A DNA stretch of 64,000 bases from SABY01 sp964593705. GTDB taxonomy: Bacteria > Bacteroidota > Bacteroidia > Bacteroidales > 4484-276. Where the stretch lies: positions 62,001 to 126,000 of the forward strand of contig CAZQIV010000001.1 in assembly GCA_964593705.1 (NCBI GenBank), in the 5' to 3' direction. Under the pieces are notes generated by a model. It saw only the letters and a program-made list of their open reading frames with translations. It did not search any database and was not told where the DNA came from. The translations under genes were made by a program, and so were the position numbers. Below are positions 44,861-52,598 of this stretch, piece by piece; position 1 is the stretch's first letter, and every line of letters starts with the position of its first letter.

Positions 44861-46060
44861 ATGATCAGTAAAATGAAAGAAATAGGTTTATATCGATTAA
44901 TTGAAGTAGTTGATAAGACTTCCATTAAGGAGTTTTTAGACTTCCCATCCAAACTTTACAAATCAGATAAACACTGGATAAGGCCACTTGATGAAGACAT
45001 TGAGGCTGTTTTCGATAAAAGTAAGAATAAAAATTTCAGGCATGGTGATGCCATACGCTGGCTACTTAAAGATGAAAAGCAAAAAATTGTAGGTCGGGTT
45101 GCTGCCTTTTACAACGAGAAAACTGCAAAAAAGAACCAACAGCCCACCGGTGCAATGGGCTTTTTTGATTGTATCGATAATCAGCAGGCTGCAACTATAC
45201 TTTTTGAGTCATGCCGCAATTGGCTTGCTGAAAAGGGTATGGAAGCTATGGATGGCCCTGTAAACTTCGGCGAACGCGACAGTTTTTGGGGCTGTCTTGC
45301 CGATGGGTTTGCCGACCCCATTTACAACATGCCTTATAACTTCCCGTATTACAAAACCCTTTTTGAAAATTATGGGTTTAAAAATTACATCAACCAATAC
45401 ACCTATGGCCGCGACCTTATGCCTGGTGATGTGGATCCCGTAATTCAGGAAAAAGCGAATAGAATAGCCAGAAATCCTGATTACACTTTTAAAACAATTT
45501 CATGGAAAAATAATGAAAAGTTTGCCGAGGATTTCATGATTATATTCAATAAGGGATGGGCAAGCTTCCCGGGTGTAAAAAAAATCACCAAGACACATGC
45601 TATCGCGCTCCTAAAAAAAATGAAACCGATTATGGATACCCGATTAGTTCATTATGCCTACTATAAAAATGAGCCCATCGCATTTTTAATCATGATGCCC
45701 GACTTGTATCAGATCATTCGAAAATTTAATGGGAAATTCAATACATTAAACAAGCTAAGACTCCTATTTAACCTCCGGTATAAAAAAACCTGCACCCGAA
45801 TTATTGGAAGAATATTTGGTATTGTCCCCGAACACCAGGGAAAGGGGCTGGAGGCCGGATTAATAAAAGCTTTTGAAAAAATTGCTCTAAAACCAAACTT
45901 CCATTATAAAGAATTGCAGATGAACTGGATTGGAGATTTTAACCCTTCGATGATGAAAGTAGCTGAACAAATTGGCGCCAAAATATTGAAAACACATATT
46001 ACATACCGTTACCTTTTCGATCGCAATAAGGAATTTCATCGTGCGAAGGTTGTTAATTAG
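44861..46060 (+). CDS. GNAT-superfamily-like protein of unknown substrate
   Basis: 399 residues (395 if ATG 44873 is used, which the close promoter favours). Conserved-looking blocks are FPSKLYKSDKHWIRPLDEDI, MEAMDGPVNFGERDSFWGCL, NMPYNFPYYKTLFENYGFKN and a C-terminal acyl-CoA-site-like segment GIVPEHQGKGLEAGLIKAFE. The last resembles the R/Q-x-x-G-x-G/A loop of GNAT acetyltransferases. This family is widespread in Bacteroidota and sometimes mislabelled in databases. Cytoplasmic. The stop codon falls inside the left terminal repeat of a palindromic element. Confidence 0.75.
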   Translation: MISKMKEIGLYRLIEVVDKTSIKEFLDFPSKLYKSDKHWIRPLDEDIEAVFDKSKNKNFRHGDAIRWLLKDEKQKIVGRVAAFYNEKTAKKNQQPTGAMGFFDCIDNQQAATILFESCRNWLAEKGMEAMDGPVNFGERDSFWGCLADGFADPIYNMPYNFPYYKTLFENYGFKNYINQYTYGRDLMPGDVDPVIQEKANRIARNPDYTFKTISWKNNEKFAEDFMIIFNKGWASFPGVKKITKTHAIALLKKMKPIMDTRLVHYAYYKNEPIAFLIMMPDLYQIIRKFNGKFNTLNKLRLLFNLRYKKTCTRIIGRIFGIVPEHQGKGLEAGLIKAFEKIALKPNFHYKELQMNWIGDFNPSMMKVAEQIGAKILKTHITYRYLFDRNKEFHRAKVVN

Positions 46061-46294
46061 TGACTGTCTTTAAAGTAAGCTTTGTTGAAACATAAATTGC
46101 CACATTCTTTAGGGTGTGGATTAAATTGATGTGATGAATGCCCCCACCTTTTCGCTGCCAATGCCGAAGGCATTGACAGCGAAAAGGTGGGGAACTCACT
46201 GCTAAATACATTAATCCCCGGGTTAACTCGCCTCGCTGCGAAGCGGGAGCCCGGGGCTAGTGAAAAACATTGACTTTAAAGACGGACACTAATT
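46054..46294. mobile_element. MITE-like element with 22-bp terminal inverted repeats
   Basis: The left end, AATTAGTG to AAAGT (46054-46075), and right end, ACTTTAAAG to AATT (46273-46294), pair at 20 of 22 positions. Inside is a near-perfect hairpin at 46142-46192: 16-bp arms CCCCACCTTTTCGCTG and CAGCGAAAAGGTGGGG, with an inner 6-bp stem. A second hairpin at about 46217-46257 has CCCCGGG/CCCGGGG ends. It has no ORF. The left end supplies the GNAT-like gene's TAG stop (46058-46060). Confidence 0.7.
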
Positions 46295-46342
46295 ATCACT
46301 GTTGCCAGCATAAACAAATAATACTGAAATATTAAAACCGAC

Positions 46343-46435
46343 AATGCCGGGCAAAGCCCGAGCATCCCCGAAAAGTAATATAAGTTGTCCGAAGGACTCC
46401 TTTGGAGGAAATTTTCTACTTTTCGGGACAAAACG
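46343..46435. repeat. palindromic element overlapping the 5-prime end of the RuvC-like gene
   Basis: ATGCCGGGCAAAGCCCG, CATCCCCGAAAAGTA, GTCCGAAGGACTCC and TTTTCTACTTTTCGGG are the parts seen in 11117-11185 and 11747-11805. The CCCGAAAAGTA and TACTTTTCGGG ends are inverted copies. The right end covers the first codons of the next frame. Confidence 0.65.
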
Positions 46436-46938
46436 CCTCAGCACCCATCAACACAAAACCTTTAAATACCGAAACAGATTTCCTGCTTGCTGTTGATCTT
46501 GGAATCAAAACAGGCCTTGCCATGTACAGTTCCGAGGGTAAACTACTTTGGTACCGATCGCAAAATTTTGGCAATAAAATGCGCCTCAAAAAAGCAATTC
46601 CATGGATTTTAAACATTGAAGAGGATGTGAATTTCCTGATTATTGAAGGTGGTGGCCCTCTTCGCAAAATTTGGGATGCCCACCTCGAAAAAAGAAATAT
46701 TGAAGTATTTCATATCATGGCCGAAGATTGGCGGAAAGACATCCTCTTGGAAAGGGAGCAGCGAAAAGGGAAAAAGGCCAAGGAAAAAGCAATTTTTTAC
46801 GCAGAAAAAGTGATTAACAAACTCTCCGAAAAAAAAACAGGGCCACTAAACAATGATACCGCCGAAGCCATCCTGATCGGCTTTTGGGGATGCATTAAGC
46901 AGGGATGGATAAAAAACCATGAAACAATTCTCAGATAA
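46402..46938 (+). CDS. RuvC/RNase-H-fold nuclease-like protein
   Basis: Up to 178 residues. The fold markers are LLAVDLGIKTGLAMYSS (first Asp), FLIIEGGG (Glu) and LNNDTAEAILIGFW (C-terminal Asp/Glu), the order seen in RuvC-like resolvases and related phage or mobile-element nucleases. No ATG precedes the first strand. The earliest start is TTG 46402, which lies in a palindromic repeat, so the true start is unclear and the first ten or so residues (EEIFYFSGQ) are likely repeat-encoded. It lies 30 bp before a lipoprotein gene. Possible Holliday-junction or DNA-processing role, not shown. Confidence 0.65.
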   Translation: MEEIFYFSGQNASAPINTKPLNTETDFLLAVDLGIKTGLAMYSSEGKLLWYRSQNFGNKMRLKKAIPWILNIEEDVNFLIIEGGGPLRKIWDAHLEKRNIEVFHIMAEDWRKDILLEREQRKGKKAKEKAIFYAEKVINKLSEKKTGPLNNDTAEAILIGFWGCIKQGWIKNHETILR

Positions 46939-46968
46939 AGCTTAATTTTATGGTTTCAAAATTATGTT

Positions 46969-48000
46969 ATGAACAGAAATATCATTTTAAATACCACGAT
47001 AATTTTTTCTGCATTTTGCCTGTTTGCAATGACATATTCATGTCGTAAAAAAACTTCAGACACCGAAGCTTTTGCAGTGCTCGATAAAATTGCAGTAAAC
47101 TTTGCAAACGACCGGATTTATAATGAATTCACCTTATCGAATACCGGCCAAAAAACCTTGAGCTACCAGGTTGACGAACAAATAGACTGGCTCGAAATTA
47201 CAAACCCGATGGGTGAGTTAGCCGGCAGAAGCGATGTGGACATTATCTGCAAAGTAAACCGTACGGGTTTGTCAAAAAATAATTATTCCGGCAAACTATA
47301 TCTCTACACAAATAATGGCGATTTCACCATCGATGTTTACCTGATGGTTGATATGTATCTTGTAACCTTCATCAATCCTGTATTTACAACCATAGCGTTA
47401 AAAATCGATACTGTTTTATTTTCTGCTGATACAAATTTGTATGCAAAAAATATCGGGAAAAACGACAGTGCCCAGTTTGGGTTCTTTTCACCTCCCGAAT
47501 TGGTAACATACTTTGCCCAAACCTCGGGAAGATACACTGACAGCACCCAACTTGGCTTAAAAATGATTTGGGAAGGTCAAAAGGTTTTGGGCGGCCTGCA
47601 AACACCCCGCCTTTTTCTCGATGTATCCAAAGCATATTTCCACCTTTCGATTACCAACAACAACCAGGTGTTAAATCCGCTTTTTGTTAATGCCGGAACA
47701 CCTTATGAGTTTCTTGAAAATATTTTTATTTACCAAAGTTCCAACCCTATACCTGTCGGCTATTACCATGCATTAGCCAATACCCTGATCAGGGCTTATG
47801 TTGCAGGTTCTTCATCATCAGTTACCTGGAGCAATGGTGGACAGTTTACACTACCTTTTACTATTAATCAATCGGTGGTAATCGACACATACAGTAACGA
47901 CACCATCAAAAAGAAATCATACCCTATCCCACAGCAACACCTCAATCAACAAAGTATTTCGCGAAATTATGGTAATGTATTTGATATTTTGAGCAAGTAA
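46969..48000 (+). CDS. putative lipoprotein with BACON-like domain
   Basis: 343 residues. The signal is ILNTTIIFSAFCLFAMTYSC, with the lipobox Cys near 25. Residues about 40-130 read FTLSNTGQKTLSYQVDEQID, WLEITNPMGEL and YLYTNNGDFTIDV, which fits a BACON/Ig-like fold found in Bacteroidota glycan-binding lipoproteins. The second half is of unknown fold. It is outside the sugar block, so glycan binding is only a guess. It follows the RuvC-like gene on the same strand. Confidence 0.75.
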   Translation: MNRNIILNTTIIFSAFCLFAMTYSCRKKTSDTEAFAVLDKIAVNFANDRIYNEFTLSNTGQKTLSYQVDEQIDWLEITNPMGELAGRSDVDIICKVNRTGLSKNNYSGKLYLYTNNGDFTIDVYLMVDMYLVTFINPVFTTIALKIDTVLFSADTNLYAKNIGKNDSAQFGFFSPPELVTYFAQTSGRYTDSTQLGLKMIWEGQKVLGGLQTPRLFLDVSKAYFHLSITNNNQVLNPLFVNAGTPYEFLENIFIYQSSNPIPVGYYHALANTLIRAYVAGSSSSVTWSNGGQFTLPFTINQSVVIDTYSNDTIKKKSYPIPQQHLNQQSISRNYGNVFDILSK

Positions 48001-48260
48001 GCGGATTGGTTAAATTATTGTTAAGCAATGTATGAGACCAGCCTAAAAAACCTCAAAACCCCTAAATCCCCCGCCTAGCCGGCGAGGCTGGCCTAAAGGG
48101 GACTTTCCCAAACTCATGTATCCAATTCAACATTCTAATACAACAGATTGATTGGTGTTACTGTTTTGTTAAAAATCCCTGATAACTTGTTTGATCTGAA
48201 AATCATAATCATTTCCTATTTTTGCCTGCGTTAATTTTCATGGTATTAAAAAATAGAAAA
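48001..48260. other. intergenic DNA with CCCCTAAA / CCTAAAGGGG repeat and purL promoter
   Basis: About 48055-48110 holds AACCCCTAAATCCCC, the palindrome GCCTAGCCGGCGAGGC and CCTAAAGGGGACTTT, an extragenic inverted repeat whose words recall those inside the element at 28820-28980. A -7 element TATTTTTG (48217-48224) precedes purL. No gene seen. Confidence 0.55.
48217..48224 (+). promoter_or_regulatory. -7 promoter element of purL
   Basis: TATTTTTG matches TAnnTTTG, 37 bp before ATG 48261. A TTTG at 48190-48193 is 23 bp upstream, slightly more than the usual spacing. Confidence 0.6.
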
Positions 48261-51200
48261 ATGATTTATTTTTTTCGTTCGGCTCAAAAGATATTTGGAC
48301 TCAAATGTAAAGCTGTCCTTATTGATAATGATATCCAAAAGTTACTGTGGCTCTTTGGTAATGCAACACACATCAACAAGCAAATCATCGAAGGAACTTT
48401 TGTAGGTCCCCGCAAAGAAATGATTACTCCCTGGAGTACAAATGCTGTGGAAATTACGCAGAATATGGGTATTGACGGGATAGAAAGAATTGAAGAATTT
48501 GTTGAAACTGCCGGTAATAATAACGAATTCGATCCCATGCTTTCAGCCATTTATAATAAACTGGATCAGCATGTTTTCACTATCGAAAAAAAGCCTGATC
48601 CTATTTTATTTATCGAAAATATACCGGAGTATAATATTAAAGAAGGTCTTGCATTAAGCAACGAAGAAGTATCATACCTTGAAGACCTGAGTAAGAGATT
48701 AGGCAGGAAATTAACAGATGGAGAGGTTTATGGTTTTGCCCAGGTAAACTCGGAACATTGCCGGCACAAAATTTTTAATGGTACATTTATTATCGATGGA
48801 AAGGAAATGCCCGGGACTTTATTTTCGATGATCAGAAAAACTTCCAGTGAAAATCCAAACAAAATCGTCTCGGCATATAAAGATAATGTGGCTTTTATCG
48901 AAGGACCAACCATGGAGCAATTCGCCCCCGGCCGGCAGGATACCTCAGATTTTTTTAAGGTTACCGAAATCGAATCCGTCATTTCACTCAAAGCTGAAAC
49001 CCACAACTTTCCCACAACTGTTGAACCCTTTAACGGGGCAGCTACAGGTTCGGGAGGCGAAATACGCGACCGGCTGGCAGGAGGTAAAGGAAGTATTCCG
49101 TTGGCAGGCACGGCGGTTTACATGACTTCATATCCACGCCTTGAGCCCACGCGCACCTGGGAACAAAAAAGTGAAGAACGAAAATGGCTCTATCAAACTC
49201 CCCTCGATATTTTAATCAAAGCATCAAACGGTGCAAGCGACTTTGGGAATAAGTTTGGGCAACCACTAATATGTGGCAGTTTGTTAACCTTCGAACATTT
49301 TGAAAAGGATAAGAAATTTGGTTTCGATAAAGTAATCATGTTGGCTGGTGGCGTTGGCTTTGGTAAAAAAAATGAGGCCCAAAAAGACCGGCCCGAAAAG
49401 GGAGATTCAGTAATTGTAATGGGTGGCGACAACTACCGCATTGGCATGGGCGGTGGCGCAGTTTCATCGGTTGAAACCGGGCAATTCGCAAATAAAATCG
49501 AGATCAATGCCGTGCAGCGATCAAACCCTGAAATGCAGAAGCGCGTTTATAACGCAATCCGTGCTATGGTTGAGTTGGATAAAAACCCCATTGTCTCCAT
49601 CCACGATCATGGTGCCGGAGGACATCTAAACAGCCTTTCGGAATTGGTTGAAAAAACCGGGGCTATAATTGAAATGGAAAAATTGCCTGTTGGCGACCCT
49701 ACTTTATCTGATAAAGAAATCATTGGAAATGAATCGCAGGAAAGAATGGGATTGATTTTAAAAGCATCGGATGCTGTATTAATGAAAGCAGTTTCGAAAC
49801 GCGAGCGGGCACCATTTTATAAGGTTGGAAAAACCACAGGCGATCACAGGTTTACCTTCCAACGAAAAAATGCGACAGTTCATCCTATCGATCTCGACCT
49901 TACCGATTTTTTTGGTAAACCCCCAAAAACTATTCTTGAGGATAAATCATCCAAAAATACTTTTTCAGCACTCGAATATGATACAGATAAAATTCACGAA
50001 TACCTCGAAGCCGTTCTTCAGCTTGAAGCAGTAGCCTGTAAAGATTGGCTAACAAACAAAGTGGATCGCTCGGTAACAGGAAAAATTGCCATGCAACAAT
50101 GCGCCGGTGAAATACAGCTTCCGCTGAATAACGCGGGTGTGGTAGCATTGGATTACCGCGGAAAAAAGGGAGTTGCAACTTCTATAGGACATGCACCGGT
50201 TGCAGGATTATTGGATCCCGCCAAAGGATCACTTCTTTCAGTTGCTGAAGCATTGACCAATCTTGTTTGGGCTCCCATCAAGGGGCAACTCGACGGCGTT
50301 TCTCTTTCGGCCAACTGGATGTGGCCTGCTAAAAACGAAGGTGAAAATGCCCGCCTTTACCGGGCTGTGGAAGCGGTCAGTAATTTTGCCATTGCGCTCG
50401 GCATTAATATCCCAACAGGAAAAGATTCGCTTTCGATGACCCAGAAGTATCCTGACGGTGAAAAAGTTTATGCTCCGGGAACTGTTATTATCTCCGCTAC
50501 CGGTGAAGTTACCGATATTACCAAAGCAGTTTCACCCGTTCTGCTTAAAAGCGAAAAAGCAGAGATAATTTATGTGAGTTTTTCAAATTCGGAATTTGAA
50601 CTTGGCGGCAGCAGCCTGTCGCAGGTACTGAATCAACCCGGAGAAATTGCCCCTAATGTTCCTGATCCTGCATATTTTAAAAAGGCATTTAATGCTATTC
50701 AGGAATTGATAGAGAAAAATATGGTGTTGGCCGGGCACGATATTTCAGCAGGTGGACTAATTACTACCTTGATTGAAATGAATTTTGCGAATAAAACCGG
50801 GGGTCTCAAAGTGAACTTTGATAAACTTGAAAATACAGATATTGTTAAATTACTTTTTAGCGAAAACCCGGGAATTTTAATCCAAACAAATATTGCTGAT
50901 AATGTATCAGGTAAGCTCAATTCTTTAGGGATTAATGCTGAAGTTATCGGGAAATATAGTGCTGAAAGAAAACTTACAATTGAACACCGTGGGCAATTAT
51001 TTGATTTTGATATTGATTCCTTAAGGGATGTTTGGTATAAAACTTCTTATCTTTTCGAGATAAATCAAAATAAAATATCGCTGGCATTGGCGAGATATAA
51101 AAACTACAAAACCCAAGCTTTAAAATTCAACTTCCCTGAAAATTTCACAGGCAAATACTCTCAATTTGGAATAGACCCCAATCGCAGAACATCAACCGGG

Positions 51201-51974
51201 ATCAGGGCTGCAATAATTCGCGAAAAAGGTGTTAATGGCGACCGCGAAATGGCATGGAGCATGCACCTCGCGGGTTTCGATGTAAAGGATGTTCATATAA
51301 CGGATTTGATCGCAGGCAGGGAAAATCTTGAAGATATCAATTTCATCGTTTTTGTTGGAGGATTTTCAAACAGCGATGTTCTGGGATCGGGCAAAGGTTG
51401 GGCAGGAGCATTTCTATACAACGACAAAGCCAAAAAAGTACTTGATAATTTTTACGCACGAGAAAATACCCTGAGCCTTGGAATTTGCAACGGGTGCCAG
51501 GTAATGACTGAATTGGGGTTGATTTACCCCGAACATAATAGACACCCGAAAATGCTGCATAACGATTCGGGCAAATTTGAATCCGCATTCCTTAATGTGG
51601 AAATTGAAAAAAATAATTCGGTAATGCTAAAAACATTGGCCGGATCGCGAATGGGAATTTGGGTAGCACATGGCGAAGGAAAATTCGATTTTCCGTATAA
51701 TGAATCCGAGTATTTAATCCCTGTGAAATACTCCCATGAAGAATATCCGGGTAACCCAAATGGCTCTCCTTATCGGGCAGCAGGAATTGTATCAACAGAT
51801 GGACGCCACCTGGCCATGATGCCCCATCTTGAAAGAGCAGTTTATCCATGGCAATGGGCACATTATCCCGGCGATCGTAATAAGGATGAGATTACACCGT
51901 GGCTGGAGGCCTTTGTGAATGCACGTAAATGGATTAAACTAAATAATCTTTTTCATTCTCTTACCAGTCCCTAA
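48261..51974 (+). CDS. purL: phosphoribosylformylglycinamidine synthase (large, single-chain)
   Basis: 1237 residues from ATG 48261 (MIYFFRSAQKIFGL). A TTG frame 39 bp upstream overlaps the promoter and is rejected. The FGAM synthase N-terminal domain is followed by AIRS-like halves (AETHNFPTTVEPFNGAATGS, HDHGAGGHLNSL and a second AIRS part with HDISAGGL). A C-terminal class I glutamine amidotransferase follows, with the nucleophile in LGICNGCQVM (Cys near 1076) and HGEGKF. It converts FGAR, glutamine and ATP to FGAM in purine synthesis. The single-chain form is usual for Bacteroidota and proteobacteria, in place of PurS/L/Q. Confidence 0.96.
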   Translation: MIYFFRSAQKIFGLKCKAVLIDNDIQKLLWLFGNATHINKQIIEGTFVGPRKEMITPWSTNAVEITQNMGIDGIERIEEFVETAGNNNEFDPMLSAIYNKLDQHVFTIEKKPDPILFIENIPEYNIKEGLALSNEEVSYLEDLSKRLGRKLTDGEVYGFAQVNSEHCRHKIFNGTFIIDGKEMPGTLFSMIRKTSSENPNKIVSAYKDNVAFIEGPTMEQFAPGRQDTSDFFKVTEIESVISLKAETHNFPTTVEPFNGAATGSGGEIRDRLAGGKGSIPLAGTAVYMTSYPRLEPTRTWEQKSEERKWLYQTPLDILIKASNGASDFGNKFGQPLICGSLLTFEHFEKDKKFGFDKVIMLAGGVGFGKKNEAQKDRPEKGDSVIVMGGDNYRIGMGGGAVSSVETGQFANKIEINAVQRSNPEMQKRVYNAIRAMVELDKNPIVSIHDHGAGGHLNSLSELVEKTGAIIEMEKLPVGDPTLSDKEIIGNESQERMGLILKASDAVLMKAVSKRERAPFYKVGKTTGDHRFTFQRKNATVHPIDLDLTDFFGKPPKTILEDKSSKNTFSALEYDTDKIHEYLEAVLQLEAVACKDWLTNKVDRSVTGKIAMQQCAGEIQLPLNNAGVVALDYRGKKGVATSIGHAPVAGLLDPAKGSLLSVAEALTNLVWAPIKGQLDGVSLSANWMWPAKNEGENARLYRAVEAVSNFAIALGINIPTGKDSLSMTQKYPDGEKVYAPGTVIISATGEVTDITKAVSPVLLKSEKAEIIYVSFSNSEFELGGSSLSQVLNQPGEIAPNVPDPAYFKKAFNAIQELIEKNMVLAGHDISAGGLITTLIEMNFANKTGGLKVNFDKLENTDIVKLLFSENPGILIQTNIADNVSGKLNSLGINAEVIGKYSAERKLTIEHRGQLFDFDIDSLRDVWYKTSYLFEINQNKISLALARYKNYKTQALKFNFPENFTGKYSQFGIDPNRRTSTGIRAAIIREKGVNGDREMAWSMHLAGFDVKDVHITDLIAGRENLEDINFIVFVGGFSNSDVLGSGKGWAGAFLYNDKAKKVLDNFYARENTLSLGICNGCQVMTELGLIYPEHNRHPKMLHNDSGKFESAFLNVEIEKNNSVMLKTLAGSRMGIWVAHGEGKFDFPYNESEYLIPVKYSHEEYPGNPNGSPYRAAGIVSTDGRHLAMMPHLERAVYPWQWAHYPGDRNKDEITPWLEAFVNARKWIKLNNLFHSLTSP

Positions 51975-51979
51975 TTGAC

Positions 51980-52066
51980 TAATTGGGGTCTACTGAAAAA
52001 CTCCTAATCTACTGGTGTATTAAAAGTTAACGATATGGTTTTGTGTTTTTCAACAAGCCCTAATTG
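51980..52066. repeat. short element with imperfect terminal inverted repeats after purL
   Basis: Left end 51980-52001 (TAATTGGGGTCTACTG, AAAAAC) and right end 52045-52066 (GTTTTTCAACAAGCCC, TAATTG) pair at about 16 of 22 positions. CCCTAATTG occurs on both outer sides (51969 and 52058). It may be a decayed insertion-sequence end pair. No ORF. Confidence 0.45.
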
Positions 52067-52110
52067 GAGACCTCTTTTATAATCAACGAGGATTTTAAAC
52101 TTCTGAAAAG

Positions 52111-52146
52111 GGTTGTCCGGTTATTCCGGGTAGCCTTTTTTTTGTT
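52111..52146 (+). terminator. rho-independent terminator downstream of purL
   Basis: GGTTGTCCGG and CCGGGTAGCC form a 10-bp stem with wobble pairs around TTATT, followed by eight T residues. Confidence 0.7.
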
Positions 52147-52598
52147 TTTCACCGAAAAAAAATCATTATGAATTCCCCCAATCCCTTTATATTCTTGACT
52201 TTCAATCTTCAGATGTCATTATTTTCGCCGTTTACATTTTGTAACCCCGGACAAAAAAAATGATCATGGTCTTATTGTTGATATTTATTAATAAATTTTA
52301 AATACCAACAAAAAATTCCATTTCATAATTTGGAATGAGTAAAAATAAGCTGATTATATATTTATATTTCAAATATTTAATAATTGCTAATTAACATTAG
52401 TTAACTAATCTAAAAACATCGGCTTTTTCTTTCCCCGATAAACTTTAATTTAGCAAAGTAAAACATTTAATAAAAATTAACATCTCAAGGGGGGGATTTA
52501 ATTTTTAAGCCAGTTAAACGCCAGTTTTAGTAAAAATTACAGACGAATGGGGATTCATCTGCAACAATAAAAGAAAAATTAATAAAAGGGGAAAAAAC
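52147..52598. other. upstream region of the giant repeat protein
   Basis: AT-rich, without a gene. It includes a run of seven G residues (about 52489-52495) roughly 105 bp before the ATG, and a weak -7-like TAATTTAG (about 52446-52453). It may hold the promoter and 5-prime leader. Confidence 0.45.

Noticed and set aside
48001..48260. Purine riboswitch before purL
   Set aside because: The leader after the -7 element is under 40 bases and shows no three-way-junction sequence.
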